Source: Massilia phosphatilytica
GTDB lineage: Bacteria; Pseudomonadota; Gammaproteobacteria; Burkholderiales; Burkholderiaceae_D
Length of the DNA stretch: 64,000 bases
Direction of reading: 5' to 3'
NCBI RefSeq assembly: GCF_002968015.1
Contig: NZ_PUIP01000015.1
Location: 62,001 to 126,000 of the forward strand
Part shown: positions 56,334-64,000 of the stretch, piece by piece
How positions within the stretch are numbered: the first letter of the stretch is position 1
Layout: every line of letters begins with the position of its first letter
Made by a program: the position numbers and the translations under genes
The notes under the pieces: model-generated
Told to the model about the DNA's origin: nothing
Seen by the model: only the letters and a program-made list of their open reading frames with translations
Databases searched by the model: none

Positions 56334-56352
56334 TCCGTTGTCGAAAAAGGCA

Positions 56353-56454
56353 GACTTGGTTATAGGTAGGCCCAAGTCCTTTCGGAAACGAAAGCTCTGT
56401 TTCATGCGTCCCCGCATGCGAACCCTCGACGAACACTGGCGCCGGTTGGCGCCA
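56353..56454 (+). ncRNA. Candidate structured RNA leader of the MFS transporter
   Basis: Four perfect hairpins follow each other in the gap before the MFS gene. P1 pairs GACTTGG with CCAAGTC (56353-56378). P2 pairs CTTTCG with CGAAAG around a GAAA tetraloop (56379-56394) and directly abuts P1. P3 pairs CATGCG with CGCATG (56403-56418). P4 pairs TGGCGCC with GGCGCCA around GGTT (56437-56454). A GNRA tetraloop and abutting stems are features of folded RNAs. No T run follows, so it is not a simple terminator. It does not match any riboswitch class I can recall; control may be at translation. Confidence 0.5.
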
Positions 56455-56522
56455 ACTGTTCGTCCGTGTGGTCGTCATGTCGATGCACTGCTCCGGTCGA
56501 ACAGACGATCAAGGAGCTGTCC

Positions 56523-57725
56523 ATGGACGCATCGTCATCCCCATTCTTCAATCGTTTCAGCGGGCGCACCGGCATCATCGCCGTCTCCGTTTTCTCCAAT
56601 TTCGCCGGCTTCACCCTCATCATCCCGGTGCTGCCGTTTTCGGTGGCGCGCTACGTCGCGGCACCGGACATCGCCTGGTGGGTGTCGCTGATCCTGGCCC
56701 TGTACTCGCTCTGTTCGTTCGTCGCGGCGCCCCTGCTGGGCGCCCTGAGCGATCGCTTCGGGCGGCGGCCGGTGATGCTGGTGTCGCTCTGCGGTTCCGC
56801 CCTGGGTTTCGCCGTGTTCGGTGTCGGCGGGGCCTTATGGGTCCTGGTGCTGGGCCGCGTGATCGAAGGCCTGACGGCCGGCAGCATCGCGGCACTGTAT
56901 GCGTATGTCGCCGATACTCACGGTCCCGCCGAACGGGGCCCGGCGTTCGGCATGCTGGGCGCTGCCGGAGGCCTTGGCTTCATGGTGGGACCGGTCCTCG
57001 GCGGCGCCCTCGGACAGGTGTCGCTGTCGGCGCCGTTGTATGGCGCGGCCGCGGTGGCACTGCTGAACTGTGTGCTGGTCGGGTTCTGCATGCCGGAAAG
57101 CCATCCGCCCGCCCGGCGGAGCGTTCGCCTGCACTGGGGCCAGTTCAACGCAGTCGGTCAGATGCTGCGCGCGCTGCGCGAGCGGCGCCTGCGCCCGCTG
57201 TTCGCGGTCGTGTTCTGCTTTGCGCTGGGCGGCACCGTGCTGCAGGCGAATCTGACGGTGTTGCTCAAGGACTTGCTGGCCTTCCAGCCCGGCAGTATCG
57301 GCCTGGTGCTGGCCGGTGTCGGCGTGATGGACATCGTCAGCCAGGGATGCGCCGCGCCGTGGCTGCAAACCCGCTTCGGCGAGCGCCGTGTCGCCGCGGC
57401 CGGCCTCGCGATCAATGCACTCGGCCTTGCCATCGTCGCACTGCTGCCGCTGCGCGCCATCGTGCCGCTGCTCGTGGTCGGGATCGCGATCTTCACGTTC
57501 GGCGATGGCCTGTTCCAGCCCTCCGCAAGCGCGTTGATCGCCAATGCCGCGCCGGCGGAACGGCAGGGGGAAGTGCAGGGCGCAAACCAGGCGCAGCAGG
57601 CCATCGCCCGGACCGCGGGGCCGCTGGCGGCAGCGTGGCTGTACGGCGTCGCGGCCAGTGCGCCGTATGCGGTGGCGGCGATGGTTGTTCTGGCCGCGGC
57701 CGTGGCGCTGTCGCGCAAATCCTGA
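56523..57725 (+). CDS. MFS transporter (TetA/multidrug-like, 12 helices)
   Basis: A 400-residue inner-membrane exporter with about twelve hydrophobic segments. GALSDRFGRRPVMLVSL is the loop 2-3 signature of the DHA1 drug-efflux family, and GRVIEGLTAGSIAALYAYVADTHGPAERGPAFGMLGAAGGLGFMVGPVLGG carries the motif C region typical of antiporters such as TetA. AAGGAG lies before the ATG at 56523. It is preceded by a leader with four perfect hairpins, so its expression may respond to an RNA-level signal. The substrate is unknown. Confidence 0.88.
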   Translation: MDASSSPFFNRFSGRTGIIAVSVFSNFAGFTLIIPVLPFSVARYVAAPDIAWWVSLILALYSLCSFVAAPLLGALSDRFGRRPVMLVSLCGSALGFAVFGVGGALWVLVLGRVIEGLTAGSIAALYAYVADTHGPAERGPAFGMLGAAGGLGFMVGPVLGGALGQVSLSAPLYGAAAVALLNCVLVGFCMPESHPPARRSVRLHWGQFNAVGQMLRALRERRLRPLFAVVFCFALGGTVLQANLTVLLKDLLAFQPGSIGLVLAGVGVMDIVSQGCAAPWLQTRFGERRVAAAGLAINALGLAIVALLPLRAIVPLLVVGIAIFTFGDGLFQPSASALIANAAPAERQGEVQGANQAQQAIARTAGPLAAAWLYGVAASAPYAVAAMVVLAAAVALSRKS

Positions 57726-57730
57726 AGAAC

Positions 57731-57755
57731 AAAAAAAGCGGGACCGAAGTCCCGC
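57731..57755 (-). terminator. Intrinsic terminator of the TonB-dependent receptor gene
   Basis: On the minus strand, GCGGGAC-TTCG-GTCCCGC (57755-57738) followed by TTTTTTT (57737-57731): a 7-bp stem with the very stable UUCG loop and a T run. It lies 37 bases after the receptor stop and could also slow plus-strand transcripts of the MFS gene. Confidence 0.9.
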
Positions 57756-57792
57756 CAAGAGGGTACAGCAGAAGAGGAGGTAAAGCGTTACA

Positions 57793-60237
57793 TCAGAAGC
57801 GGTACGTCAAGGAGGCTTCCCACGCGCGACCGAAGATCGGACGGGCGTTGATCGGACCAGTGCTGGCGCCCACGAGGCGCGAGTTACCTTCCGTCAGGCC
57901 CAGCGAATTGTTGACGTTGGTGCCCGTGACGCGGAATTCCAGCTTGTCGGACAGCTCGGCCAGCACGCCCAGGTCCAGTGTGTTATACGACGGCAGGTAC
58001 TGGGTGTTCTGCTGGTCCGCCCAGCGCGCGCCGATATGCGAGTAGGTGCCGTACAGGCGCACCGCGTAGTCGCCCACCGGGATGCGGTAGCTCGGCGAGA
58101 AGCGGTACTGGAACTTCGGCTGGCGCTGCACCTGGTTGCCGGCGATGGTCGGATTGTCCTTGTACGTGGAGTCCTGCCAGTCGCCCGTCAGTTGCAGCTG
58201 CAGGCCCGCGAGTGGGCGCACGGCCAGTTCGAATTCCACGCCCTTGCCGTGCGAGCCGCTCACCGAGTACAGCACGCCCGACGTCGTGATCTGCTGGAAC
58301 GAGATGCCCGTGAAGTCCGTGAAGAACGCGTTCACGTAGGCGCTGTACAGCGGCGTCGCCGTCTTGTAGCCGATCTCGTACTGCGTGACTTTCGGCGTCG
58401 GGACGCGGTTGCGGTCGTTCACGACGTCTTGCGTGCCGGCGTTGCGCAGGTCGTCGAAGTAGATGAACGTGTGGCCCTGGTTGGCGCGCACGAACACGCT
58501 GGAATCCTTCGTCAGCTTGTACAGGCCGCCGGCCGTGAACGAGTTCGCGGTGTCGTCGCGCGACAGGCCCGTGAAGCTGCCCGTCGGCTGCGAGGTGCCG
58601 TTGTTGTAGACGGTCAGCGCGTTGTTGTCCGTGTCGTTCGACGCCAGGTTCGAGATCGAGCCCGAGATGTGCTGCTTCTCGTGGCGCATGCCGGCGTCGA
58701 CCTTGATGCGGTCGTTGATGCGCCATTCGTCGGCCAGGAATACCGCCGTGTTGCGGCCGTCGTACGAGGCGATCGGCGCGTAGAACACGTTGCCGTCCGT
58801 GCCGTTCTGCGAGACGACGGCGCCGTTGTTCAGCTTGACGTCGATGAGGCGCGCGTTCGGCGTCGCGGTCATCAGGTGGCTGTTGCCGAGGTACCAGACG
58901 TCATGCGACGAGTAGTTCGCGATGTAGGCGCCGGCCGTGATGGTGTTGTCGTTGCCGATGTCTTTCGAGACGCGGAATTCGTCCGTGAACGAGCGCAGCT
59001 TTTTCTCGACGGCCCACAGGCCTGCCTGCACCACCTGCTGGTTCGCCGCGACGGCGCCGCCGCCGTTGGTGTAGGTGATCGCGCCGCTCGTGGCCGCCGT
59101 GCCGCCCGCCGCGGCCAGCACGGCCGCGTTGCCGTTGGCGGAGGAGATCGCCTGGCTCACGTAGTCGGCCGCGCTCAGCGGGTTGTTACCCGTGAACATG
59201 GCGATCGTGTTCAGGTCGCCCTTGAAGTAGTTGAACTTGTTCGACACGTCCCAGCCGTTCAGCTTTTGCTGGAAATCCGCGCCGACGACGTTCGACGAGA
59301 GGCCGCGGCCGTCGCCCAGGTCGTACGTGAGCGTCTTGCCCGGGCCGGCTTCCACCGTGAAGTTGCGCATCTCGTTGCTCATCAAGGTGCCGCGCAGCGG
59401 ATCGAAGCCGGGGAACGACGAGATCGTGTGGCCATTGTTCGACGAGATCAGCGGCACGCCCGTGTAGAACGCGTTCTTGTCCGACGTCGAGCGGGCGTAG
59501 ACCGTCAGCTCGCCCTGGTCCAGCTTGCGGGTGAGCGAGGCCGAGAGCTGGCCGCCATCGTCGGCCGGGAAGCCGGCGTCGCGCACGCCGTTGGTCGTGC
59601 GGTAGAAGCCGCCGATCATGCCGTACCAGCCGTCGGCGATCTTGCCGCTGTAGACGCCGTCGAAGCGGCGCAGGCTGCCGGTGCCCGTCGTGAAGCGCAG
59701 GCTGCCTTCCGGCGTCTCGCCGCCTTTCTTCATGATGAAGTTCATCGTGGCGCCCGGCTGGCCGCTCGAGTAGATCGTGCTCGGACCGCCGCGCAGCACT
59801 TCCACGCGCTCGATCGTGTCATCCAGGCGGAACGCGGACGAGCCTTCGAAGAACGACAGCACGGGCACCGGGAAGATCGGGTTGCCGTTCATCTGCACGG
59901 AGACGAACGGCGAGTCGCTGCCCGACGGGAAGCCGCGCACTTCGATGTTCGCGCCCGACTGGCCGCCCGTCGCTTCGGCATATACGCCCGGCACGATCTT
60001 CAGCACGTCGGCCGTGCTGGACGGCGCCGCCTGCTTCAGTTGTTCTTCGGTCGCGGTCGTGATCGAGAAGCTCGTGTCGATCTTGCGCGTGCCGGAGGCC
60101 GATGCCGTACCGGTCACGACGACTTGCTGGATTTCTTTCTGAACATTGTCCTGGGCGATGGCCTGGGACTGGGCCACGAGGGCGAGGACAGCGAGGGCAA
60201 CTGCCGACAGTTGCGGGAACTGCATGGTGTTTTTCAT
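57793..60237 (-). CDS. TonB-dependent outer-membrane receptor
   Basis: An 814-residue receptor. Signal peptide (MKNTMQFPQLSAVALAVLALVAQSQAIA, cleaved near residue 28), TonB-box-like region (IQQVVVTG), plug (about 55-185, TFSITTATEEQLKQAAPSSTADVLKIVPGVY, ANIEVRGFPSG, ERVEVLRGGPSTIYSSGQPGATMNFI) and a 22-strand barrel ending with Phe (ASLTYRF). Such receptors import oligosaccharides or siderophores using TonB energy. Its position opposite a LacI regulator and a GH65 phosphorylase points to an alpha-glucoside. Start at 60237 begins the signal peptide. The -35 TTGACA of its likely promoter lies inside the LacI-type operator at 60344-60357. Confidence 0.92.
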   Translation of the reverse strand: MKNTMQFPQLSAVALAVLALVAQSQAIAQDNVQKEIQQVVVTGTASASGTRKIDTSFSITTATEEQLKQAAPSSTADVLKIVPGVYAEATGGQSGANIEVRGFPSGSDSPFVSVQMNGNPIFPVPVLSFFEGSSAFRLDDTIERVEVLRGGPSTIYSSGQPGATMNFIMKKGGETPEGSLRFTTGTGSLRRFDGVYSGKIADGWYGMIGGFYRTTNGVRDAGFPADDGGQLSASLTRKLDQGELTVYARSTSDKNAFYTGVPLISSNNGHTISSFPGFDPLRGTLMSNEMRNFTVEAGPGKTLTYDLGDGRGLSSNVVGADFQQKLNGWDVSNKFNYFKGDLNTIAMFTGNNPLSAADYVSQAISSANGNAAVLAAAGGTAATSGAITYTNGGGAVAANQQVVQAGLWAVEKKLRSFTDEFRVSKDIGNDNTITAGAYIANYSSHDVWYLGNSHLMTATPNARLIDVKLNNGAVVSQNGTDGNVFYAPIASYDGRNTAVFLADEWRINDRIKVDAGMRHEKQHISGSISNLASNDTDNNALTVYNNGTSQPTGSFTGLSRDDTANSFTAGGLYKLTKDSSVFVRANQGHTFIYFDDLRNAGTQDVVNDRNRVPTPKVTQYEIGYKTATPLYSAYVNAFFTDFTGISFQQITTSGVLYSVSGSHGKGVEFELAVRPLAGLQLQLTGDWQDSTYKDNPTIAGNQVQRQPKFQYRFSPSYRIPVGDYAVRLYGTYSHIGARWADQQNTQYLPSYNTLDLGVLAELSDKLEFRVTGTNVNNSLGLTEGNSRLVGASTGPINARPIFGRAWEASLTYRF

Positions 60238-60343
60238 TTTATGCTCTCTTGTGATTGGTAACCGGCTGCGGGGCGTCTCCTCCCCGGTTTTCCCCGTCGA
60301 TTGATGGTTCGACAAGGAAACTGCGGCCATTGAAACATCGGAT

Positions 60344-60357
60344 TGACATCGATGTCA
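60344..60357. promoter_or_regulatory. LacI-type operator O1 in the receptor/regulator gap
   Basis: TGACATCGATGTCA, embedded in a perfect 20-bp palindrome (60341-60360) with central CG as in most LacI-family sites. On the minus strand it contains a consensus -35 TTGACA (60358-60353), with TTCAAT 18 bases downstream as -10 for the receptor gene, so a bound repressor would block it. Confidence 0.7.
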
Positions 60358-60364
60358 ATCAAAA

Positions 60365-60378
60365 TGCTATCGATGTCA
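60365..60378. promoter_or_regulatory. LacI-type operator O2
   Basis: TGCTATCGATGTCA matches O1 in 12 of 14 positions. Its centre is 21 bp from the O1 centre, i.e. two helical turns, so two repressor dimers could sit on the same face of the DNA. Confidence 0.55.
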
Positions 60379-60385
60379 TTTTTTG

Positions 60386-60413
60386 TCGACACGACAAAAA
60401 AATCTGTCATAAT
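60386..60413 (+). promoter_or_regulatory. Putative promoter of the LacI-type regulator gene
   Basis: TCGACA (60386-60391), 16 bases, CATAAT (60408-60413); each differs from consensus by one base. The -35 lies inside a further inverted repeat TTTTTTGTCG / CGACAAAAAA (60379-60401). Transcription would start near 60420, 50 bases before the ATG. Confidence 0.5.
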
Positions 60414-60470
60414 CCATCCCGCTCAAGTAATCTGTTACCGCTACCCCAAGATTTATAGTTCACGAACACT

Positions 60471-61478
60471 ATGGCGCAAGCGAAGAAAACCCTGGCCGGC
60501 GACTCTGCCGTGACGATGGAAGACCTGGCGAAGATCGCCGGCGTCTCCACGATCACGGTGTCGCGGGCGTTGCGCGACAGTCCGCTCGTGACGGAAAACA
60601 CGCGGGAAAAAATCCGCAAGATCGCGCAGGAGCAGGGCTACCGCTTCAACATCAGCGCCCGCAACCTGCGCATGCGCCGGTCGTACTCCGTCGCCGTCGT
60701 CGTCGAGATGACGCCCGTGAAGGGCCGGCCGATGTCGGATCCGTATCCGCTGGAACTGCTGGGCGGCATCACGCAGGAACTCACCACGGCCGGCTACAGC
60801 GTCGTGCTCACGTCCAAGCAACTGCTCGACACGGCGCCGGTACAGGGCGCCGACGGCCTGATCCTGCTGGGCCAGGGCTCGCATGGCGAGGCAGTGAAAG
60901 CCTTGCAGCAGACGACGCTGCCGCTCGTCGTGTGGGGCGCGCCGGAAGAGGGCGCCACGTACACGGTGGTCGGCTCCGACAACCGCAAGGGCGGCGCCAG
61001 CGTCGCCGAGCGCTTCCTGGAGCAGGGCCGGCGCAAGCTGATCTTCGTGGGCGACGTCGACCACGCCGAGGTGCAGGAACGCTGTGCCGGCTTCATCGAC
61101 GCGCTGTCGGGCCGCGCCACCGTGCACATCCTGCGCCCGAAGGCATTCACGTTCGAAGCGGGCTTCGATTGCGTGACGTCGATCTTGAAAAAGAAGAACG
61201 GCCACAGCATCGACGGCCTGTTCGCCGCCAGCGACCTGCTGGCGATGGGCGCCATCCGCGCGCTGACGGAAGCGGGCCTGCGCGTGCCCGACGATATTTC
61301 CGTGATCGGCTACGACGACACGCCGGGTGCCGCCAGCTTCGTGCCGCCGCTCACGAGCGTCCACCAATACCTTCGCGACGGCGGCGTGCTGCTCGCGAAA
61401 AAAATGCTGGCCATGATCGAGGGCCAGCCGGCACATTCCGAAATGCTGCCGACCACGCTGATCGTACGCCACACCTGA
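60471..61478 (+). CDS. LacI family transcriptional regulator
   Basis: A 335-residue sugar-responsive regulator. The N-terminal helix-turn-helix and hinge are VTMEDLAKIAGVSTITVSRALRDSPLVTENTREKIRKIAQEQGYRFN (residues 14-61, with the minor-groove Leu region RNLRMRRS after it). The effector domain follows (SVAVVVEMTPVKGRPMSDPYPLELLGGITQEL ... GLFAASDLLAMGAIRALTEAGLRVPDDISVIGYDDTPGAASFVPPLTSVHQ). It probably represses the receptor and the downstream phosphorylase operon through the TGACATCGATGTCA-type sites. No Shine-Dalgarno is visible before the ATG. Confidence 0.93.
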   Translation: MAQAKKTLAGDSAVTMEDLAKIAGVSTITVSRALRDSPLVTENTREKIRKIAQEQGYRFNISARNLRMRRSYSVAVVVEMTPVKGRPMSDPYPLELLGGITQELTTAGYSVVLTSKQLLDTAPVQGADGLILLGQGSHGEAVKALQQTTLPLVVWGAPEEGATYTVVGSDNRKGGASVAERFLEQGRRKLIFVGDVDHAEVQERCAGFIDALSGRATVHILRPKAFTFEAGFDCVTSILKKKNGHSIDGLFAASDLLAMGAIRALTEAGLRVPDDISVIGYDDTPGAASFVPPLTSVHQYLRDGGVLLAKKMLAMIEGQPAHSEMLPTTLIVRHT

Positions 61479-61537
61479 TCGCACACATCCAATAAAAGCT
61501 TGAAAACGCGCCCCGCGCACGAGACGAGGAAACTGAA

Positions 61538-63877
61538 GTGCAAAATGACATCGATAACAATGGCGCCATCGTAGCCGAACCATGGCGCATCCGCGAAGAC
61601 GCGCTCGACCCGGCGCGTGCGTTCCTGCACGAGACCCTGTTCACCCTGGGGAATGGCTGGATCGGCATGCGCGGCACGCCGGACGAGGGGACCGTCGGTG
61701 GTGCCGGGCACACGCTGGAAGGCACGTACCTGAACGGCTTCCACGACACCGAGGCGATCCGCTATCCGGAAAACGCCTACGGCCTCGCCCGCGTAAACGA
61801 ATTCATGCTGAACGTGCCGAACGCGAAACGCATCGCGGCCGTCATCGATGGCGAACGCTTTGCGCTCGACACCTGCAAGATGCTCGCGTGGGAACGCGCG
61901 CTGGACTTCCGCACCGGGCTGCTCGAACGCACGGTCGAGTGGGAGACGACGAGCGGCAAGCGCCTGCGCATCGCCAGCCGCCGCCTCGTCTGCCTCGGGC
62001 GCAAGCATGTCGCCGCGATCGAATACGCCATCACGCCACTGAATTTTTCGGGTGCCGTGCGCATCGTCGCGGACATCGATGCGGACGTGACCAATCTGCA
62101 GGCGGGCGACGATCCGCGCGTCGGTTCCGCGCTGACGGGCGCGTCGCTGATCGAGACGCAGCGTGAGGTGGCCAGCGACGCGGGCGCGCACGACGTGCTG
62201 CTGCTGCAGCGCACGCGCCACAGCGGTTTTACGCTGGCCACCGCGACGGATGCCGTGCCGTCAAGTGCCGCGCGCGTGGAGCAGGTCGGATTGGGCCACG
62301 CGTTCGACGCCGACGTGGAGCAGGACGCCACGTTCACCGTGCACAAATACGTCGCCTACGCGAGCTCGCGCGACATGGCGCAGTATGCCGTCGGCCCGCA
62401 CGCGCGCGCCGAGCTGGCGCGGGCCCGCGCGGCCGGTTTCGATGCGCTGGCAGCCGAGCAGGCCGACTACCTGTCCCGCTTCTGGGAAGACGCCGACGTG
62501 GCCATCGCCGGCGACGACGCCTTGCAGCAGGGCGTGCACTTCAACCAGTTCCACCTGCTGCAATCCGTCGGACGCGACGGCAAGACGAACATCGCGGCCA
62601 AGGGCGTGACGGGCGAAGGCTACGAAGGCCACTATTTCTGGGACACGGAAATCTATGTGTTCCCGTTCTTCCTGTACTCCCGTCCGGAGATCGCACGCGC
62701 GCTGCTGCAGTACCGCTACAACGGCCTGCCGAAGGCGCGCGAGCGCGCACGCCAGATGGCGCACGACAAGGGCGCGCTGTACCCGTGGCGCACGATCGCC
62801 GGTGAAGAGTGCTCCGCCTACTTCCCGGCGGGCACGGCGCAGTACCACATCAACGCGGACGTCGCGTACTCGATCCGCCTGTACCTGCTGGCCACCGGCG
62901 ACTTCGACTTCATGGCGGAGCAGGGCGCGGAGATCGTGCTGGAGACGGCGCGCATCTGGACCGGCATCGGCAGCTACGACCGGCAGAACCGCTTCTGCAT
63001 CAACACGGTGACGGGGCCGGACGAATACACGGCCATCGTCAACAACAACTACTACACGAACGCCATGGCGCGCATGCACATGACGTTCGCGGCCGATGTC
63101 GCCGAGCGCCTGCGCGCCGAGCGGCCGGATGATTTTGCGCGCGTGGCGCGGGCCATCGGCCTGGACGACGCCGAGATCAAGGCATGGCGCGCCGCCAGCG
63201 CCGCGATGCGCCTGCCGTACGACGACGCCCTCGGCATCCACGAGCAGGACGACAGCTTCCTGTCCAAGAAGGCGTGGGACTTCGCCAACACGCCGAAGGA
63301 GAACTACCCGCTGCTGCTGCACTACCACCCGCTCGTCATCTACCGCCACCAGGTGTGCAAGCAGGCGGACGTCGTGCTGGCGCTGCTGCTGTTGTCGAAC
63401 CAGTTCTCGCTCGACGACAAGCGCCGCGACTTCGATTTCTATGAACGCGTGACGACGCACGATTCCTCGCTGTCCTCGTGCATCTTCAGCATCGTCGCGA
63501 GCGAGATCGGTTATCGCGACAAGGCCTACAGCTACTTCATGGAGACGGCGCGCCTGGACCTGGACAACACGCACGCGAACACGCAGTACGGCGTGCACAC
63601 GGCCGCCATGGCCGGCACGTGGCTGGGCGTCGCCTACGGCTTCGCCGGCATGCGCCTCGACGAGGCCGGCCTGCGCTTCGCGCCGACGCTCCCCGACCAG
63701 TGGACGGGCTACCGCTTCAAGGCGCAGGTGCGCGGCGCGCTGCTGGAAGTCGCGGTCGATGGTACCGGCACCGACTACCGCCTGCTGCGCGGCGACAGGC
63801 TCGCCTTCACGCACGCCGGCACGACGATCTCACTGGACGCACAGCGCGCCCACATCCGCATGGAGAACCAGCAATGA
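61538..63877 (+). CDS. GH65 disaccharide phosphorylase (maltose-phosphorylase-like)
   Basis: A 779-residue cytoplasmic enzyme of glycoside hydrolase family 65, which splits alpha-glucosides with phosphate to beta-glucose 1-phosphate plus a sugar. N-terminal beta domain (1-270, [17 protein letters not shown]), (alpha/alpha)6 barrel (about 320-700), C-terminal beta cap. The catalytic acid is Glu496 in TGPDEYT; phosphate-site residues are in [14 protein letters not shown] and [12 protein letters not shown]. Maltose is the commonest substrate, but trehalose, kojibiose or nigerose are possible. GTG start at 61538 with GAGGAAA upstream. An operator-like site lies within its first codons, and it overlaps pgmB (ATGA). 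Confidence 0.92.
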   Translation: MQNDIDNNGAIVAEPWRIREDALDPARAFLHETLFTLGNGWIGMRGTPDEGTVGGAGHTLEGTYLNGFHDTEAIRYPENAYGLARVNEFMLNVPNAKRIAAVIDGERFALDTCKMLAWERALDFRTGLLERTVEWETTSGKRLRIASRRLVCLGRKHVAAIEYAITPLNFSGAVRIVADIDADVTNLQAGDDPRVGSALTGASLIETQREVASDAGAHDVLLLQRTRHSGFTLATATDAVPSSAARVEQVGLGHAFDADVEQDATFTVHKYVAYASSRDMAQYAVGPHARAELARARAAGFDALAAEQADYLSRFWEDADVAIAGDDALQQGVHFNQFHLLQSVGRDGKTNIAAKGVTGEGYEGHYFWDTEIYVFPFFLYSRPEIARALLQYRYNGLPKARERARQMAHDKGALYPWRTIAGEECSAYFPAGTAQYHINADVAYSIRLYLLATGDFDFMAEQGAEIVLETARIWTGIGSYDRQNRFCINTVTGPDEYTAIVNNNYYTNAMARMHMTFAADVAERLRAERPDDFARVARAIGLDDAEIKAWRAASAAMRLPYDDALGIHEQDDSFLSKKAWDFANTPKENYPLLLHYHPLVIYRHQVCKQADVVLALLLLSNQFSLDDKRRDFDFYERVTTHDSSLSSCIFSIVASEIGYRDKAYSYFMETARLDLDNTHANTQYGVHTAAMAGTWLGVAYGFAGMRLDEAGLRFAPTLPDQWTGYRFKAQVRGALLEVAVDGTGTDYRLLRGDRLAFTHAGTTISLDAQRAHIRMENQQ
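61546..61559. promoter_or_regulatory. Operator-like site O3 over the GH65 start
   Basis: TGACATCGATAACA matches O1 in 12 of 14 positions and covers codons 4-8 of the GH65 gene. It lies about 1.2 kb from O1, a distance that would permit repressor-mediated looping or block a local promoter. Confidence 0.4.
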
Positions 63878-64000
63878 CCACGAAATACAAGGCCGTGATT
63901 TTCGACCTCGACGGCGTCATCACCGACACGGCGCACTACCACTACCTGGCGTGGAAGCGCCTCGCGGACAGCGTCGATGCGCCGTTCGACGAAGCGTTCA
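63874..64000 (+). CDS. pgmB: Beta-phosphoglucomutase, N-terminal part (cut by window end)
   Basis: The first 42 residues are visible. The HAD motif [24 protein letters not shown], with nucleophile Asp11 and acid/base Asp13, is diagnostic of beta-phosphoglucomutase, which turns beta-glucose 1-phosphate made by the GH65 enzyme into glucose 6-phosphate. The start overlaps the GH65 stop (ATGA), as expected for enzymes of one pathway. Confidence 0.9.
   Translation, partial: MTTKYKAVIFDLDGVITDTAHYHYLAWKRLADSVDAPFDEAF

Noticed and set aside
56340-56470. c-di-GMP (GEMM) riboswitch before the MFS gene, given the many c-di-GMP genes in the window.
   Set aside because: The conserved GEMM core sequences are not present; the hairpins have a different layout.

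Overview
The window looks like chromosomal DNA of a high-GC betaproteobacterium, most likely a Massilia/Telluria-type member of the Oxalobacteraceae. This is an inference from the roughly 65-70 percent GC coding style, a PEP-CTERM protein, a lipase with its own foldase, abundant c-di-GMP and hybrid-kinase genes, and a kdpFABCDE block divergent from kup. Both ends cut genes: acs on the left, a beta-phosphoglucomutase on the right. Coding density is very high; no gene-free stretch exceeds 300 bases.

Layout. 1-3.5 kb: end of acetyl-CoA synthetase, a KTSC protein, and a secreted lipase with its membrane foldase. 3.5-6.2 kb: a large membrane-anchored polysaccharide deacetylase-caspase-TPR fusion. 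6.3-8.2 kb: a VOC protein, a small winged-helix protein, tRNA-Ser(GGA) and a lower-GC solitary HNH nuclease. 8.3-14 kb: an HDOD protein, a three-gene operon (NTF2-like, cupredoxin, GGDEF/EAL) and a FliD-like protein. 14-21.4 kb: a PAS protein, a GntP permease, a PhoX-like phosphatase with a PHO box and a PEP-CTERM partner, a GNAT/hydrolase pair, a tautomerase and a lone pilin. 21.5-32.4 kb: two related orphan hybrid histidine kinases flanking a LysR/EamA pair, a GlxA-type regulator, a metallo-hydrolase and an inositol-monophosphatase-family enzyme. 32.6-36.4 kb: a paoABC-type molybdenum aldehyde dehydrogenase operon. 36.7-38.5 kb: a diguanylate cyclase. 38.5-48.7 kb: potassium uptake, kdpFABCDE with an extra 30-residue membrane peptide in front of kdpF, and divergent kup. 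48.8-57.7 kb: a second cyclase, OhrR-like MarR, an outer-membrane protein, an unknown protein coupled to a GH43 enzyme, a LysR/NmrA pair, a prohibitin-like protein, and an MFS exporter behind an apparently structured RNA leader. 57.8-64 kb: a carbohydrate locus with a TonB-dependent receptor divergent from a LacI regulator, a GH65 phosphorylase and pgmB.

How parts work together. The last locus reads as import and phosphorolysis of an alpha-glucoside: the receptor crosses the outer membrane, the GH65 enzyme makes beta-glucose 1-phosphate plus a sugar, and PgmB makes glucose 6-phosphate. A palindrome between receptor and regulator, a near-copy 21 bp away and a third copy over the GH65 start are the likely LacI operators. 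Kdp and Kup are the high-affinity and constitutive potassium routes. Other notable structure: paired REP-like palindromes sit between convergent genes at 3.5 and 28.8 kb and supply or contain their stop codons; three further convergent pairs end on one shared TGATCA with no gap.
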